Positions 46,846-56,393 of a DNA stretch of 64,000 nt are shown here, in pieces. How positions within the stretch are numbered: position 1 is the stretch's first letter; each line of letters begins with the position of its first letter. The translations under genes and the position numbers were made by a program. The stretch spans positions 2,743,001-2,807,000 of the forward strand of contig NZ_AP018694.1 of assembly GCF_009689585.1 (NCBI RefSeq), written 5' to 3'. Source of the DNA: Aquipluma nitroreducens (GTDB taxonomy: Bacteria; Bacteroidota; Bacteroidia; Bacteroidales; Prolixibacteraceae). Under the pieces are notes generated by a model. It did not search any database, had not been told where the DNA came from, and saw only the letters and a program-made list of their open reading frames with translations.

Positions 46846-49800
46846 TTATTCACCTTCAATCACCACAACTTTTTGAGCTAATTTCTTTTCGCGCTTTCCT
46901 TCGACCCAGTAATATATTATTGGTAAAACCAGTAAGGTTAGGAATGTTGATGTAATCAGTCCGCCAATTACGACGGTAGCCAATGGGCGCTGAACTTCGG
47001 AGCCAGGGCCTGAGTTAAAAGCCATCGGGATGAAACCCAAACTAGCGACCAGTGCAGTCATTAAAACCGGACGCAGTCGGTCGGTTGCCCCGTCGATAAT
47101 GGTTTTGCGTAAAGGCATCCCTTCTTTCCGGAGTTCGTTGATGTGGTCGAGCAGCACAATGCCATTAAGTACAGCTACCCCAAACAAAGCAACAAAGCCA
47201 ATGCTGGCCGAAACCGAAAGATACATGCCGCGTAACCACAGCAAAAGTATTCCTCCTGAAAGAGCAAAAGGCAAGTTCATTAAAATGATGATAGCATAGC
47301 GCATCTTACCAAAATTGAGATACAGCAATCCAACAATGATAAAAAGTGACAGCGGAACAACCAACAGCAAGTGGTTCATGGCGCGTTTCTGGTTTTCAAA
47401 CGTTCCGCCGTACTCCAGAAAATATCCAGAAGGCACATTCGCTTTTTTGCCGATTTCCGACTGTAAGCTGGCAACATACGTTCCAATGTCAATATTCTTG
47501 ATATTGATGCCCACGATTAGCCGACGCCAGCCATTTTCGCGCTGAATTTCGCGTGGACCTTCTTGTGCAACAATGTGACTTACCCGTTTGATCGGAATAA
47601 ATTCGCCATTGGGAAGTGGCACCGGTATTTCCTGAATTTTCTGCAATTCAGATCGGAATTCGATTGGATACCGAACCTGAATATCGAACCGCCGTTGCCC
47701 CTGATACAATTGTCCTGCAACCTGTCCGCCAATTCCGGCTTCAATGACCGACTGCACATCGTTCACATTCAATCCAAACGAAGCAACCGCATCGCGATCA
47801 ATTTCAATGGTCAGATAGGGTTGTCCAACAGGCTGCTCCACAAAAAAGTTTGCAGTTCCATTCATCCCTGAAACAATTCCTGAAATACTCTCACCGATTT
47901 GATTCAACTTATCCAAATCTTCTCCATAAATTTTAACTGCCAGATCCGATTTTACGCCGCTGGTTAACTCATCGACTCGCATGGCTATTGGTTGTGTAAA
48001 ATTGTAAGCCAATCCGGGTTCTGTTTTCAGGAATGGTTCAATTTGAGCAATGATGTCTTCTTTTGTAATCCCTTTTCTCCATTCGTCAACCGGTTTAAGC
48101 ACAATCCAAACATCAGTTTGGTGAACGCCCATCCAGTCGTTGGCCAAATCGGAACGACCTGTTTTCGGAACCACTGTTTTAATTTCAGGAATGTTTTCCA
48201 TCAGTTTCCCGGCTAACCAGTTCGCGTTGTCCATTGACTCCTTTAAGGTTACCGAAGGCATTCTCACCTGCTCAACCAAAATAGAACCTTCATCGAGTTC
48301 AGGAAGAAACTCCGTTCCTAAACGACTCATCACAATCATCGAAAGGCCAAAAATTACTACAGCACCGATGGTAACCGGCCAGCGTTTATCTATGTTTGTT
48401 TCCAACCCTTTGTTGTATCTGGGTTTGATCCAGTCGATCACAAAATTGCGTCGCATTTTTACGCCTTTACTGAAAATAATGGATGAAATGGCCGGAACAA
48501 AAACCAGGGCCAACAGCAACGAACCCAAAACTGCCGCCGCAACTGTAATGGCCATTGGCCGGTATAAAATTCCTTCCATTCCGCTGAAAGTCATGATTGG
48601 AACATAAACCATCAGGATAATTAAGACTCCAAAGAAGATGGGCCGAACCACTTGTTTTGCTGCCGAAATAACTAAATCATCCGATTTTTGATCCTTATTT
48701 TGCTGCATCCGGTGCACAATATTTTCGACCATCACCACCGATCCGTCAACCACCATTCCGAAGTCGATGGCGCCCAAACTCATCAGATTGGCCGCAAGCC
48801 CAAACTCTCGCATCCCAATAAATGCAAACAGCATCGAGAATGGAATGACCATGGCCACAATGATAGCTCCGGAGATTTCGCCTAGCAAGAGAAGCAAAAC
48901 CACGATTACCAGAAAACCTCCTTCTACCAGATTGGTGGAAATGGTTGCCGTTGTACGGTCGATCAAATCAGACTGATCGTAGAATTTCTCGATCTGCACA
49001 CCTTCAGGAAGCGACTTGTTGATTTCTGTAATTTTCTTTTCGATCTGCGAAATCACTTCACGGCCATTGCCTCCCCGAAGCATCATTACAATTCCACTTA
49101 CAATTTCTCCTTTCCCATCGCGGGTAACTCCACCTTGCCGAATTTGTGTGCCAACCACTACATCGGCAACATCTTTAATAAATACAGGTTTGTTGTTAAT
49201 ATTTCTGACGATAATATTCCGAATATCCTCCGCCTTGTTAATTTGTCCGTACCCGCGAATAATGTATTGTTCGCGATTATGCTCCAGGTAATTTCCTCCG
49301 GAGACACTGTTATTGTTTGCAATTGCTTCGGTTATCTCTTTTATTCCGATTCCGTATGTGCGTATTTTCTCTGGAATAATTACGACTTCGTATTGTTTTA
49401 CAAAACCTCCAAACGAATTGATTTCAGTCACGCCTTTTACAACCTTCAATTGCGGGGCAATCAACCAATCCTGAATTTCGCGCAGCTCGGTGAGTGATTT
49501 GTTTTCGCCTCGAACTGCATATTGATAAATTTCGCCCAAAGCCGTTGAAATAGGTCCCAATTGAGGCGATGAAACATCGGGCGGTAAATCAGACGAGATG
49601 GATTGCAACCGTTGACTAACCATTTGGCGCGCAAAATAAATGTCGGTTGCTTCTTCAAATTCAATGGTAACAGCCGACAAACCAAATTGCGAAGTTGAAC
49701 GAACCTGTTTTACTCCCGGTAAACCATTCATGGCAGTTTCAATGGGGTAGCTTACCAGTTTTTCCACGTCGAACGGCGAATAGCGACCCGCTTTGGTAAT

Positions 49801-49947
49801 GACCAAAACCTGCACAGGAGTGACATCGGGCAACGAATTGATTGGCAGTTGAATGAGTGAAAAGTAACCCGCAGCGGCCATTAGAAGTACCAGCGAAAGT
49901 GCGACAAATTTTTGCCTGACACTAAATGTTATAATTTGATTGAGCAT
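46846..49947 (-). CDS. CusA/CzcA-type heavy-metal efflux RND pump
   Basis: This 1033-residue inner membrane RND transporter has 12 membrane segments in the usual 1+5+1+5 layout, two large periplasmic loops, and the HME-RND signature SLGAIDFGMVVDGSVVMVENIVHR in the fourth segment, which holds the proton-relay Asp. The gene is the last of a TolC-adaptor-pump operon on the minus strand. The metal (Cu/Ag or Zn/Co/Cd) cannot be fixed here. The long frame begins at 50022, but MLNQIITFSVRQKF at 49947 is the conserved start. The 159-base spacer upstream carries a complex hairpin repeat. Confidence 0.93.
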   Translation of the reverse strand: MLNQIITFSVRQKFVALSLVLLMAAAGYFSLIQLPINSLPDVTPVQVLVITKAGRYSPFDVEKLVSYPIETAMNGLPGVKQVRSTSQFGLSAVTIEFEEATDIYFARQMVSQRLQSISSDLPPDVSSPQLGPISTALGEIYQYAVRGENKSLTELREIQDWLIAPQLKVVKGVTEINSFGGFVKQYEVVIIPEKIRTYGIGIKEITEAIANNNSVSGGNYLEHNREQYIIRGYGQINKAEDIRNIIVRNINNKPVFIKDVADVVVGTQIRQGGVTRDGKGEIVSGIVMMLRGGNGREVISQIEKKITEINKSLPEGVQIEKFYDQSDLIDRTTATISTNLVEGGFLVIVVLLLLLGEISGAIIVAMVIPFSMLFAFIGMREFGLAANLMSLGAIDFGMVVDGSVVMVENIVHRMQQNKDQKSDDLVISAAKQVVRPIFFGVLIILMVYVPIMTFSGMEGILYRPMAITVAAAVLGSLLLALVFVPAISSIIFSKGVKMRRNFVIDWIKPRYNKGLETNIDKRWPVTIGAVVIFGLSMIVMSRLGTEFLPELDEGSILVEQVRMPSVTLKESMDNANWLAGKLMENIPEIKTVVPKTGRSDLANDWMGVHQTDVWIVLKPVDEWRKGITKEDIIAQIEPFLKTEPGLAYNFTQPIAMRVDELTSGVKSDLAVKIYGEDLDKLNQIGESISGIVSGMNGTANFFVEQPVGQPYLTIEIDRDAVASFGLNVNDVQSVIEAGIGGQVAGQLYQGQRRFDIQVRYPIEFRSELQKIQEIPVPLPNGEFIPIKRVSHIVAQEGPREIQRENGWRRLIVGINIKNIDIGTYVASLQSEIGKKANVPSGYFLEYGGTFENQKRAMNHLLLVVPLSLFIIVGLLYLNFGKMRYAIIILMNLPFALSGGILLLWLRGMYLSVSASIGFVALFGVAVLNGIVLLDHINELRKEGMPLRKTIIDGATDRLRPVLMTALVASLGFIPMAFNSGPGSEVQRPLATVVIGGLITSTFLTLLVLPIIYYWVEGKREKKLAQKVVVIEGE

Positions 49948-50016
49948 AATCGATTGTTTCTGGTGAGTTTGAAAAAGTTTAAAAATTCCGGATACAATTA
50001 TTGTTTCTTTATTTTG

Positions 50017-50100
50017 ACTCACCCCGAGTTCGCTAAGCTCACTCTGCCCCTCTCTTCTTGAAGAGAGGGGAAAAGCCCTTACTAAGGGCTTGGGGTGAGT
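50017..50100. repeat. 84-bp three-stem hairpin repeat in the efflux operon
   Basis: Outer arms ACTCACCCC (50017-50025) and GGGGTGAGT (50092-50100) enclose two hairpins, CCCCTCTCTT/AAGAGAGGGG (50047-50070) and AAGCCCTTA/TAAGGGCTT (50073-50091). GC-rich hairpins of this style recur in intergenic DNA of this phylum. It lies between adaptor and pump genes and could tune the ratio of the two products. Confidence 0.75.
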
Positions 50101-50106
50101 TTTCGA

Positions 50107-51315
50107 TTATTCTTCAGCAATTTTGTCGAATCTGGAGAGTGCTTTCAGACTAAAAACCTGGCTAACAGCAATCTTTTCGTTTTTTGCAAGTCCGCTTTTT
50201 ACCACAGCATATTTATCGCGAAATTCAGGGACTTCAACTTTTCGCTTTTCGAAGTTCGATTCGGTAATCTGAACAAAAACAATTGGGTCGTTGCCTTCAT
50301 AGGTTAAGGCTTCCATCGGAATTGTAATCACTTCAACTGGTGCCGAAGTAATGATTGAAAGGTGCAGGTTTTCCCCAGGTTTTGGCCAACTTTGGTCGGT
50401 TGCCAACAACACATTGACAATCACTGAACGGTTATTTTCGTCCAGCCCCGGGTTAATTGAGGTAACTACCGACTTCATGGCAAACGAATCGTTTTGACGT
50501 CGCGAGATTTTAACCGAATCGCCGGCCACAATATATCTGGCATCTTCGGGAGAAACATAACCACGGACCAGGACATGGCTCATATCAAGAACCCGTGCCA
50601 GATTTTGGAGTGCATTAACCGATTGGCCAAGTTCAACGGAGCGCTGATCCATGATTCCGTTGATTGGCGAATGAATTTTAAGAGTTGGATCGATACTCTC
50701 TACTGTTTTGAACGCAGAGATCTCCTGATCGGGTACACCGATGGCTTTTAGTTTCGAAACAGCCGCGATAACAGAAGTTTTTGACCGCTGATAATCGGAT
50801 CGGGCGCGATCAAGTTCACTTTTCGAGCTGATGGTTTGTTCAACCAGTTGTTCGAGCCGCTGTAACCGCGATGTCTGAAAAGTTTCCTCCGAAACGGCCT
50901 GAAGAAATTCTGAAACCATGTTTCCAAATTCGAGGCTCTCAATACTAAACAGCTCTTGTCCTATTTTTACCGATTGTCCTTCCTGAACCAGAATTTTGCT
51001 GATTCGTCCGTCGATTGGGGTACTTATAATGCTGATGTGATTGGGAGCCGGAAAAACAACTCCAGGTGCAGCAATGCTGTATTTTTGCATACTGCTGGTA
51101 ACGGCGATGGTCTGAATTTTCAATTCGCCCATCTCTTTTGCCGAAAGTTTGACTAGATTTTCAGGCTTGACGTTCGAGACTGATGGCGGAGTATCCGTAC
51201 CTGACTTTTCTTTTTGTGCAGATTCTGTTTTATTGCCACAAGAGGAAATACTAACTAAAACGACAAGGAAAAGACTAATCAGGGTAATTTGTTTATTGAA
51301 TAGATTTGTTTTCAT
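50107..51315 (-). CDS. RND efflux periplasmic adaptor lipoprotein (CusB/CzcB type)
   Basis: This 402-residue membrane-fusion protein has a lipoprotein signal with lipobox ISSCG near residue 27, so it is lipid-anchored, then a barrel-sandwich hybrid half (VFPAPNHISIISTPIDGRISKILVQEGQSVKIGQELFSI), a helical hairpin (SEFLQAVSEETFQTSRLQRLEQLV) and the second half (KIHSPINGIMDQRSVELGQSVN). It connects the RND pump to the TolC-like channel. It lies 27 bp after the TolC gene and 159 bp before the pump gene on the same strand. Confidence 0.92.
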   Translation of the reverse strand: MKTNLFNKQITLISLFLVVLVSISSCGNKTESAQKEKSGTDTPPSVSNVKPENLVKLSAKEMGELKIQTIAVTSSMQKYSIAAPGVVFPAPNHISIISTPIDGRISKILVQEGQSVKIGQELFSIESLEFGNMVSEFLQAVSEETFQTSRLQRLEQLVEQTISSKSELDRARSDYQRSKTSVIAAVSKLKAIGVPDQEISAFKTVESIDPTLKIHSPINGIMDQRSVELGQSVNALQNLARVLDMSHVLVRGYVSPEDARYIVAGDSVKISRRQNDSFAMKSVVTSINPGLDENNRSVIVNVLLATDQSWPKPGENLHLSIITSAPVEVITIPMEALTYEGNDPIVFVQITESNFEKRKVEVPEFRDKYAVVKSGLAKNEKIAVSQVFSLKALSRFDKIAEE

Positions 51316-51342
51316 ACAATTAAATTTCAGGATATTAACAGA

Positions 51343-52584
51343 TTAATAGACAAGCTCCTTATTGAGGAACTTTTCAAGTTCAATGAGTTGAATATAGAAT
51401 TCGCGCAAAGCCGACAAATACCTTTGCTGGCTATTCAGGTATATTTGCTGCGCCTGAATAAGGTTTAGCAAGTCAACTTCGCCCAGCTTATAAGCACTCA
51501 GTGTGAGAGCTTGTAATTTTTCGGCTTTGCTGCGTATGGTTTCATCGTATCGTTTAATGGTAGAGCGGCTTACTTCGTAACTGTGCCAGGCATGTTCAAT
51601 TTGTTCTTTAACGCCTGATCTGATTTCTTTTTGTTTCCACTGAATTTCTTCCTGACGCGCCAGATTCATTCTTATTTTCCCTTTTTGCTCCAGCGGATAC
51701 CAGATCGGGAAACTTAGTCCAAGCTCGAACCCGTTAAAATTGTACCCTGTTCCATAATCTTGCTTGTAAAGATTGAATCGGATGTCAGGCAAAATATTAC
51801 TTCTGGCTTCTTTCAGGAAATAACCCGATGCTTCCAATTCTTTAATCGATGATTGATAGGAAGGCTGCTCTGTTAAAACCGATAGTGCAGTAATCTGCGA
51901 AATTGCCACATCGTTGCTTTTAAGCGAATCCATAAACTCAATCGTATATTTTTGATTTTCAGGAGGCAATCCCATTAGGTTGAAAAGAGAATAACGCGCC
52001 TGATGCAGCTGCCGGCGAGCATCGTCGATATCATTGTTCGACTCGGCCACCTGGAGTTCAGCTTTGGTTAAATCCATGCCATTTCCCATTCCGGTTTCGA
52101 ACTGGGTGTAAACGGCATTGTATAACTCTGTGGCCAGCTTTAGTTGTTGGTCGCGAAGTTTCTGAAGGTGAAGTGCATAAATAACTTCAACATAGCGCGA
52201 TTTCACATTTGCTTTTACTTTTCGTTCTTCTTCCTGAATGCTGAATTCCATCGCCTTTTCTTCCTGGCGGATGCCTTTTAGCCGATAAGCAGTAGTTAGC
52301 GGAAAATCAATCGATTGCGAAACAGTCATTCGTTTTTCCTGAAAAGGATCGGCAGCCTTGTTGTTGATTCCCTCTTTCATGTAACTGAATTCGGGAGCCG
52401 AGATGCCCGTTTGGGTGCGCCATTCCTCTTTTTTCTGATTCAGTTGCGAACGCATTTGATTGATCGGCGCATTGTTTTTGATGGCCTGATCAACGGCATC
52501 CTGAATGGTAAGTAGTTGTGCTTTTACCGGGTGGAAACAACCCAGTAGATATACCAGAAGCACGAATTTGGGTATTTTACTCAT
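51343..52584 (-). CDS. TolC-family outer membrane efflux channel
   Basis: This 413-residue protein has a signal peptide (KFVLLVYLLGCFHPVKAQ) and two long helical repeats of the OEP type, with LTIQDAVDQAIKNNAPI at the start, GMGNGMDLTKAELQVAESNNDIDDARRQLHQARYSLFNLMGLP in the middle and YKLGEVDLLNLIQAQQIYLNSQQRYLSALREFYIQLIELEKFL at the end. It forms the outer-membrane duct of the tripartite metal efflux system and is the first gene of the operon (channel, adaptor, pump). Confidence 0.92.
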   Translation of the reverse strand: MSKIPKFVLLVYLLGCFHPVKAQLLTIQDAVDQAIKNNAPINQMRSQLNQKKEEWRTQTGISAPEFSYMKEGINNKAADPFQEKRMTVSQSIDFPLTTAYRLKGIRQEEKAMEFSIQEEERKVKANVKSRYVEVIYALHLQKLRDQQLKLATELYNAVYTQFETGMGNGMDLTKAELQVAESNNDIDDARRQLHQARYSLFNLMGLPPENQKYTIEFMDSLKSNDVAISQITALSVLTEQPSYQSSIKELEASGYFLKEARSNILPDIRFNLYKQDYGTGYNFNGFELGLSFPIWYPLEQKGKIRMNLARQEEIQWKQKEIRSGVKEQIEHAWHSYEVSRSTIKRYDETIRSKAEKLQALTLSAYKLGEVDLLNLIQAQQIYLNSQQRYLSALREFYIQLIELEKFLNKELVY

Positions 52585-52957
52585 GATTTTCGGGTTATTT
52601 GATTTTCAGTGTTATAAGTTAATGATTTTTAAGCTGAAAACCAGCTATTAAGCACATACAACAGAAAAAAAAAGAAAATGATTAATTCGAATTTGATCTG
52701 AAGGAAGATTTAAGCTAATTTTAAGAATTGCCAGATTTATCTGCACTATTCGTTCTATCGTATACACAAGTTCACCCCGCTATCTTGTTCTTACCTGCAT
52801 GATCATTGTCAAAAATAGTCTCTTTCTTTTCTATCCTTTTTTAGAATTGATTACAGATGCATATTAAAAAATTGTGGATTTTATCCGCGATAAAAAAGTA
52901 TAAACTGTACTTAAGGCAAAACGTTTATCTTTGCGCCTTCTAAAAAATTAAGATAGA
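52585..52957. other. Divergent intergenic region between the efflux operon and the ABC-F gene
   Basis: This 373-base AT-rich region must hold both promoters. I can see only the ABC-F promoter box at 52926-52933. No metal-responsive operator, repeat or small gene is evident. Confidence 0.5.
52926..52933 (+). promoter_or_regulatory. -7 box of the ABC-F gene
   Basis: TATCTTTG matches TAnnTTTG, 24 bases before the ATG at 52958. Confidence 0.5.
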
Positions 52958-54601
52958 ATGATTTCAGTTGACGGAGTTACGGTGGAGTTTAGCGGATCGG
53001 CGCTTTTTTCGGATGTCTCGTTTGTGATTAACGAAAAAGACCGCATTGCCTTGATGGGAAAGAATGGAGCAGGGAAATCGACTCTGTTAAAAGTAATCGC
53101 CGGAGAGCGAACTCCCAATAAAGGAAGGATTTCGACACCCAAAGATGCCGTGATTGCTTATTTGCCCCAGCATTTGTTGACCGAAGATAACCGCACTGTT
53201 TTTGAAGAAGCATCTCAGGCTTTTGCCCGGATTTTTGAGATGGAACGCGAGATTGCGGCCATGAATGAAGAACTCACCGTTCGCACTGATTACGAATCGG
53301 ATTATTATGCCGATTTGATTGAACGCGTTTCAACGCTGAGCGAAAAATACTACTCGATTGAAGAAATTAATTTCGATGCTGAAGTTGAAAAGATCCTGTT
53401 GGGACTCGGTTTCATGCGCGAAGATTTTACACGCCCGACCAGCGAATTCAGCGGTGGATGGCGAATGCGCATTGAGCTGGCCAAAATTCTGTTACAAAAG
53501 CCAGATCTGATTTTACTGGATGAGCCAACCAACCACATGGATATTGAATCGATTCAGTGGCTGGAAGAGTTTCTGATCAACAGCGCCAAGGCGGTGATTG
53601 TGATTTCGCATGACAGGGCATTTGTCGACAACATCACCACCCGCACCATCGAAGTGACGATGGGCCGTATTTACGATTACAAAGTTAATTATTCGCATTA
53701 CCTCGAATTGCGCAAAGAACGCCGCGAGCAACAGCAAAAAGCGTTCGACGAACAGCAACGGTTTATTGCTGAAACAACCGAGTTCATTGAGCGCTTTAAA
53801 GGAACTTATTCGAAAACCCTTCAGGTTGGATCGCGCGTAAAAATGCTCGAAAAACTTGAAATCGTCGAAGTGGATGAAGTCGATACATCAGCTCTGCGCC
53901 TGAAATTTCCACCTTCTCCACGCTCCGGAAATTATCCGGTTATTGTTGAAGATTTGACTAAAAGGTACGGCGATCATGTCGTATTCAAAAATGCTTCGTT
54001 GACGATTGAGCGTGGCCAAAAAGTGGCTTTTGTTGGTAAAAATGGTGAAGGAAAGTCTACTTTGATAAAAGCCATTATGAACGAAATTGATTTCGAAGGC
54101 AAGATGACACTCGGGCACAATGCCTTGATAGGCTATTTTGCACAAAATCAGGCTTCGTTGCTCAACGAAGACCTAACCGTATTTCAAACGATTGATGATG
54201 TTGCGGTGGGCGATATCCGGACAAAAATTAAAGACATGCTGGGTGCATTCATGTTTAGTGGCGACAACATTTCGAAAAAAGTCAAGGTGCTTTCAGGTGG
54301 CGAACGTACCCGACTGGCAATGATTAAATTGCTGCTCGAACCGGTTAATTTGCTCATTCTCGATGAGCCAACCAATCACCTGGATATGCGCACCAAAGAC
54401 ATTCTGAAAAGTGCACTGAAAGATTTCGATGGAACGATTATTCTCGTTTCGCACGATCGCGATTTCCTCGATGGACTTGCTGAAAAAGTTTACGAATTTG
54501 GCAACAAACAAATCAAAGAACACCTGTATGATATCAAAGGCTTTCTCCAGAAGAAAAAAATGGACAACCTAAGAGAAATTGAGCGCAAGACTGCCAATTA
54601 A
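52958..54601 (+). CDS. ABC-F family ATPase (ribosome-associated)
   Basis: This 547-residue protein has two tandem ABC ATPase domains and no membrane segments. Walker A motifs are GKNGAGKST and GKNGEGKST, signatures FSGGWRMRI and LSGGERTRL, and Walker B motifs LILLDEPTNHMD and LLILDEPTNHLD. A charged linker between the domains (about 245-300) has the ABC-F tower pattern (YLELRKERREQQQKAFDEQQRFI). ABC-F proteins bind the ribosomal E site and act in translation rescue or antibiotic protection. It lacks an antibiotic-resistance context, so a housekeeping role of the YbiT/Uup kind is most likely. Confidence 0.9.
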   Translation: MISVDGVTVEFSGSALFSDVSFVINEKDRIALMGKNGAGKSTLLKVIAGERTPNKGRISTPKDAVIAYLPQHLLTEDNRTVFEEASQAFARIFEMEREIAAMNEELTVRTDYESDYYADLIERVSTLSEKYYSIEEINFDAEVEKILLGLGFMREDFTRPTSEFSGGWRMRIELAKILLQKPDLILLDEPTNHMDIESIQWLEEFLINSAKAVIVISHDRAFVDNITTRTIEVTMGRIYDYKVNYSHYLELRKERREQQQKAFDEQQRFIAETTEFIERFKGTYSKTLQVGSRVKMLEKLEIVEVDEVDTSALRLKFPPSPRSGNYPVIVEDLTKRYGDHVVFKNASLTIERGQKVAFVGKNGEGKSTLIKAIMNEIDFEGKMTLGHNALIGYFAQNQASLLNEDLTVFQTIDDVAVGDIRTKIKDMLGAFMFSGDNISKKVKVLSGGERTRLAMIKLLLEPVNLLILDEPTNHLDMRTKDILKSALKDFDGTIILVSHDRDFLDGLAEKVYEFGNKQIKEHLYDIKGFLQKKKMDNLREIERKTAN

Positions 54602-54607
54602 GGCATA

Positions 54608-54640
54608 ATTCATCCGATGACTGGAGTTCATCGGATGAAT
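54608..54640 (+). terminator. First of two tandem hairpins after the ABC-F gene
   Basis: ATTCATCCGATGA (54608-54620) is exactly complementary to 54628-54640, with a 7-base loop. An AGAATTTTTA tail follows. Confidence 0.7.
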
Positions 54641-54657
54641 AGAATTTTTACATCTTT

Positions 54658-54696
54658 AATGATCCGATGAGGTTAATTCATCGGATCATTTTTTTT
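54658..54696 (+). terminator. Second tandem hairpin with T-run after the ABC-F gene
   Basis: AATGATCCGATGA (54658-54670) pairs with TCATCGGATCATT (54678-54690), followed by eight or so T. Its core repeats that of the first hairpin. Confidence 0.8.
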
Positions 54697-54838
54697 GGAT
54701 AAGTTACTAAATCTAAAAATTAGTCACTTTACAACCACAGATAATTCTTCATTTTGTCTTCAGTGCTGAATATTTTGTCTTCACCGGTAAAAAGGGGCCA
54801 TTCAACGAAAAAACTGATTTTTTCTGATCCCACCTTCC

Positions 54839-54846
54839 TAATTTTG
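54839..54846 (+). promoter_or_regulatory. -7 box of the DUF2807 gene pair
   Basis: TAATTTTG matches TAnnTTTG, 48 bases before the ATG at 54895. Confidence 0.4.
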
Positions 54847-54894
54847 GTAACGAAATCAACTTTCATGCGTCTATTCAATTAAAACAATCAAACT

Positions 54895-55617
54895 ATGAAA
54901 ACGAAACACATTCAATTGATCGGAATCTTTGCATTCTTAACCTTATTTCTTTCATCTTGTTGGTTCATGGGGCCTTCTGTTAAAGGCAACGGAAATGTGA
55001 CCGAAGAAGTCCGGCAAGTTGGCGAGTTCGATCAAATTCAGGTAAGTCGTGGAATGAATGTTTACGTTACGCAGGGAAGCCCTGAAAAAGTTGTTGTAAT
55101 TGCTGATAACAATCTGCACGAAGTGATTGAAACCAAGGTAGAAGGTGGCATTTTGAAAGTATATGTCAACGAAAATGTTCGTTGGGCAAAAGAAAAAAAG
55201 GTAATGGTTACTGTCGAAAAACTTTCGGGCGTAAAAACCTCATCCGGATCGAATGTTTGGTCGCAGAATCAGATCATGGCTGAAAACCTTGAACTGAGTG
55301 CCTCGTCGGGAGCAAACCTCACCATGGACGTAAATGCCAAATACCTGAAAGCCGATTGTTCATCCGGAGCAAACATTAAACTTTCGGGCCTGGCCAAAGA
55401 AGCTGACCTGGAAACATCTTCAGGAGCAAACTTGAAAGGCGAAGAACTGAAGGCCGATAATTGCAAAATGAGAGCTTCGAGCGGAGGTAATGTTTCGTCA
55501 ACGGTGAATGGAAGATTGGAAGCAAAAGCTTCGAGCGGTGGTAATGTAGTGTACTTTGGTGAACCAACCGAAACCGATGTAAATACTTCTTCAGGCGGAA
55601 ATATCCACAAAAAGTAA
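54895..55617 (+). CDS. DUF2807 (head-GIN domain) lipoprotein
   Basis: This 240-residue protein has a lipoprotein signal (lipobox LFLSSC near residue 22) and a DUF2807 domain that starts GNGNVTEEVRQVGEFDQIQVSRGMNVYVTQG. The second half is built of about six short repeats with SSG cores (TSSGSN, ASSGAN, CSSGAN, TSSGAN, ASSGGN, ASSGGN, TSSGGN), the turns of a right-handed beta-helix. Such proteins are surface or periplasmic in Bacteroidota; their role is unknown, though adhesion or polymer binding fits the fold. It is followed 71 bp later by a second member of the family. Confidence 0.85.
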   Translation: MKTKHIQLIGIFAFLTLFLSSCWFMGPSVKGNGNVTEEVRQVGEFDQIQVSRGMNVYVTQGSPEKVVVIADNNLHEVIETKVEGGILKVYVNENVRWAKEKKVMVTVEKLSGVKTSSGSNVWSQNQIMAENLELSASSGANLTMDVNAKYLKADCSSGANIKLSGLAKEADLETSSGANLKGEELKADNCKMRASSGGNVSSTVNGRLEAKASSGGNVVYFGEPTETDVNTSSGGNIHKK

Positions 55618-55688
55618 ACCCGCAATCTGCTTCAGAGCCAAACAATTGAGACAATTGAAACAACAGAAACTATAGAAACACAAAGCAC

Positions 55689-56393
55689 ATGAAAACAATT
55701 AAACTAATTACATTCTTTCTCTTCGTTGCAGCCTGCGTGCAGGCAACAGGCGTTAATGCTGGCCGTCAGACACGCCAGATCACTGGATTTCACGGCGTTT
55801 CGGTATCGAGCGGAATCGATTTATTCCTGACCCAGAAATCTGTCGAAGAAGTTGCCGTTGAAGCCCAATCGGAAGATTTGGACAAAATTATTACTGAAGT
55901 TGAAGGCGGAATCCTTAAAATTTACATCAAGGAAAAATCGTGGTTTAACATGAAATGGGACACCAGACCACGCAAAGTTTACGTGTCATTTAAAACCCTC
56001 GATAAACTGCAAGCTTCAGCAGGTTCTGATGTAATTTCGGAAGGACGCTTAAAACTAGATAAACTGAATTTGGATGCCAGTAGCGGATCGGACGTCAAAC
56101 TTGAACTTGAAGTAAGCAATTTGAGCGTTGGGTCGAGCAGCGGATCTGATATTTCGTTGAAAGGTACTGCAACCGACTTGGAGGTTAGCGCCTCAAGTGG
56201 GAGCGATATCGATGCCAGCGACCTACAGTCGAAAAACTGTAACGCCAGCACTTCGAGCGGATCGGACATCAAAGTAAATGTGACTGAGAAACTTGATGCC
56301 AGTGCCAGCAGCGGAGGCGATATTTACTACTCCGGAAATCCAAAAACCAAAGACATCAACGAGTCGAGCGGTGGTGATGTTCATAGCAGATAA
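55689..56393 (+). CDS. DUF2807 (head-GIN domain) secreted protein
   Basis: This 234-residue protein is a paralogue of the preceding gene but has an ordinary signal peptide (LITFFLFVAACVQATG) instead of a clear lipobox. It shares the DUF2807 opening (RQTRQITGFHGVSVSSGIDLFLTQ) and a C-terminal beta-helix with SSGSD turns repeated (ASAGSD, ASSGSD, SSSGSD, ASSGSD, TSSGSD, ASSGGD, ESSGGD). In this copy the turn residue is mostly Asp, where the first copy has Asn, a consistent change that could create a row of acidic or cation-binding side chains. Both genes are probably cotranscribed. Function is unknown. Confidence 0.85.
   Translation: MKTIKLITFFLFVAACVQATGVNAGRQTRQITGFHGVSVSSGIDLFLTQKSVEEVAVEAQSEDLDKIITEVEGGILKIYIKEKSWFNMKWDTRPRKVYVSFKTLDKLQASAGSDVISEGRLKLDKLNLDASSGSDVKLELEVSNLSVGSSSGSDISLKGTATDLEVSASSGSDIDASDLQSKNCNASTSSGSDIKVNVTEKLDASASSGGDIYYSGNPKTKDINESSGGDVHSR

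Noticed and set aside
47030-49497. Several plus-strand frames of 65-155 codons opposite the RND pump gene
   Set aside because: They are antisense shadows of a long, strongly conserved membrane-protein gene.
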